Translations under genes and position numbers: made by a program
Assembly: GCA_946699065.1 (NCBI GenBank)
Contig: CAMPDV010000059.1
Span: forward strand, 620,001-684,000
Length of the DNA stretch: 64,000 nucleotides
Source: Loxodes magnus
Taxonomy: Eukaryota; Ciliophora; Karyorelictea; Loxodida; Loxodidae
Reading direction: 5' to 3'
Notes under the pieces: generated by a model
The model's database searches: none
What the model saw: the letters and a program-made list of their open reading frames with translations, nothing else
What the model was told of the DNA's origin: nothing
Shown here: one piece after another, positions 62,872-64,000 of the stretch
Position numbering within the stretch: the first letter of the stretch is position 1
Layout: each line of letters starts with the position of its first letter

Positions 62872-63293
62872 CCATCGTTGTTTCTATTATATGGCTTATA
62901 ATCTTCAATATGATTATCTAGGAGAGTTTTCAGTATTATAATCAGTTTAAAACCTCATTTATAATAAGCTTCTTAAATAAAAACTAAGAATAAAAAACTT
63001 AAACACTTTGTATATTGAAAGCCTTTATTGCTTTCTATCTTTATTTAATTAAACGTACAAACATATCACTACGTGTTAATATTGCAACCTTAAAAGCATT
63101 TACTATCTATACCTTATACCATATCTACTCTATTTTATTACATCTACATAAAGTAGCTATCGTTTATGGAGTAAAATCAAGTGTGCTTCAATATAGTGAG
63201 TACTCTTAAGAGAAGATAGGAGACATAGTGGAAAGTTATAAAGTACTGATGATTAAAGATTAAAGGAATAATATTTGACTGTAATAAATAATA
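62872..63293. other. divergent promoter region
   Basis: 422 bases between divergent genes (172-aa protein on -, coiled-coil gene on +). A 64-codon standard-code ORF at 63015-63209 has spacer-like composition and is not accepted. Confidence 0.45.
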
Positions 63294-64000
63294 ATGGAGG
63301 ACTTTGGTCAAAGCAACAATCCTGAACTTGATTATGAGGAGGAAAACCCTGAGAATGAAAATGCCATTCCTTAGAAATCAAGTGCACCAAATAATCCTAA
63401 TTTACTTGAAAAGTAGTAAGAGCTTTATGATAATAATGCTTCATAGTCAGCTTAGACTCTTCTGTCTGCTAAACACACAAGAAAAAGAGCTGAAGAAGAT
63501 GCTCGACTTCTTGGTAACAGAATTGCTTTATTGAAAGCTGAAGAATAGAAGGCTTGGAAGAAGATTGAAGAAACTAGGAAAAGAGCTAAAGAAATAATGG
63601 AATTACGTGCTAGAAATAAAGAAAATCAGAAAGCTAAAGAAGAACAATAAAAATAAAGAGAAGAGGAAGAAGCCAGAAAAGCTGCATTAAATAAAGCAAA
63701 ATCAGAAGCCCAAAAAGAAGCTATTAAAAGAAACACTGAAGAGATAATTTAGAAAAAAGTAAAAGCATAAAATGAAATTAAAGCTATAAAACAAACTGAA
63801 AATGATTTGAAAAATTAATTATAAAGTGAATATTTTGCAAAAGCTTAGGAAATTAAGAGAGAAAGGTAATAAGCCTAAAAGGATATTAAAGAAAAATAAA
63901 GAAGAGATTTGGAAGAAAAAAAGGCAAGCGCAAGAAAAGAACTAGAAAAAAGACTTGAGGAAGAGCACAGATTGAGACTATAAAAAGAAGCCGATGTAGC
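63294..64000 (+). CDS. charged coiled-coil protein, 3' end outside window
   Basis: Starts MEDFGQSNNPELDYEEENPE. An acidic, Asn/Pro-rich head of about 70 residues leads into a long single alpha-helix or coiled coil rich in Ala, Glu, Lys, Arg and Gln (KHTRKRAEEDARLLGNRIAL, then many EEARKAA-like turns). Gln codons are mostly TAA/TAG; no TGA occurs in frame. The gene runs off the right edge at codon 236. Such proteins are common among ciliate basal-body and cortex proteins, but no specific family is recognisable from this part. Confidence 0.8.

Noticed and set aside
63015..63209. Forward 64-codon ORF between divergent genes
   Set aside because: Spacer-like composition in a divergent promoter region; no motif.
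1..64000. Condylostoma-type code (all three stops ambiguous) or Tetrahymena code
   Set aside because: No gene here ends sensibly at TAA/TAG, against the Condylostoma code; in-frame TGA at conserved Trp rules out the Tetrahymena code.
1..64000. tRNA, rRNA, CRISPR, telomere repeats, intact transposons
   Set aside because: Scanned by eye for T-loop-like GTTCRANNC boxes, rRNA-like GC-rich blocks, regular spaced repeats, telomeric arrays and transposase motifs; none found. A covariance-model search would be decisive.

Overview
The window reads as a nuclear chromosome segment of a ciliate that uses a karyorelict-type genetic code, most likely close to Loxodes (the genus is inferred from the code and intron size, not from a marker gene). 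In every recognisable gene TAA and TAG stand where family members have glutamine: the kinesin P-loop glutamine is TAA. In-frame TGA stands at conserved tryptophans (WW domains, the lipase maturation factor WW pair, the kinesin motor). The same TGA is also the first plausible stop at the end of every gene. Introns are tiny, 16-20 nt, GT...AG, usually gtaa...tttag or ...ttcag. Under the standard code almost all of the window looks non-coding, so short standard-code ORFs mislead.

Layout, left to right: a VPS13 lipid-transfer protein (906-9303, +); an unrecognised helical protein (-) and a small membrane ORF (+) near 12-13.9 kb; a RING coiled-coil protein (16.2 kb, +); a long coiled-coil protein with an EF-hand (18.8 kb, +); a CEP164-like protein with three WW modules, followed by or fused to a second ORF (23.9-29.4 kb, +); two weak coding candidates, one with a CCHC zinc knuckle (30.7-33.0 kb); three minus-strand genes in tandem (a 114-aa protein, SF-assemblin, lipase maturation factor; 37.5 to 33.9 kb); an ankyrin-repeat protein (38.0 kb, +); a SHIPPO/ODF3-type protein (41.3 kb, +) convergent with a membrane-anchored methyltransferase (43.4 to 42.3 kb, -); a CHORD-like zinc protein (45.5 kb, +); an SFI1-like protein (50 kb, +); a kinesin (53.9 kb, +); an MGRN1/RNF157-type E3 ligase (57.3 kb, +); a GPR107/GOST-type seven-helix protein (59.5 kb, +); a single-pass membrane protein (62.9 to 62.4 kb, -); and a truncated coiled-coil gene at the right edge.

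The content is ordinary eukaryotic housekeeping with a bias to cilia and basal bodies (CEP164-like, SF-assemblin, SHIPPO, SFI1-like, kinesin) and to membrane traffic (VPS13, LMF, GOST). Intergenic spacers are very AT-rich and often 1-2.7 kb, long for a ciliate macronuclear chromosome. No rRNA, tRNA, CRISPR, telomere repeat or intact transposon was recognised. The most notable biology is the context-dependent UGA: a TGATGA pair is internal and encodes a conserved WW in the LMF gene, while a TGATGA pair sits at the apparent end of the GOST gene.

Because almost no codon is an unconditional stop, open frames carry little weight. Calls here rest on recognised motifs, codon texture and splice-restored frames. 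Gene ends (first TGA after the last family motif) and small in-frame introns are the least certain parts.
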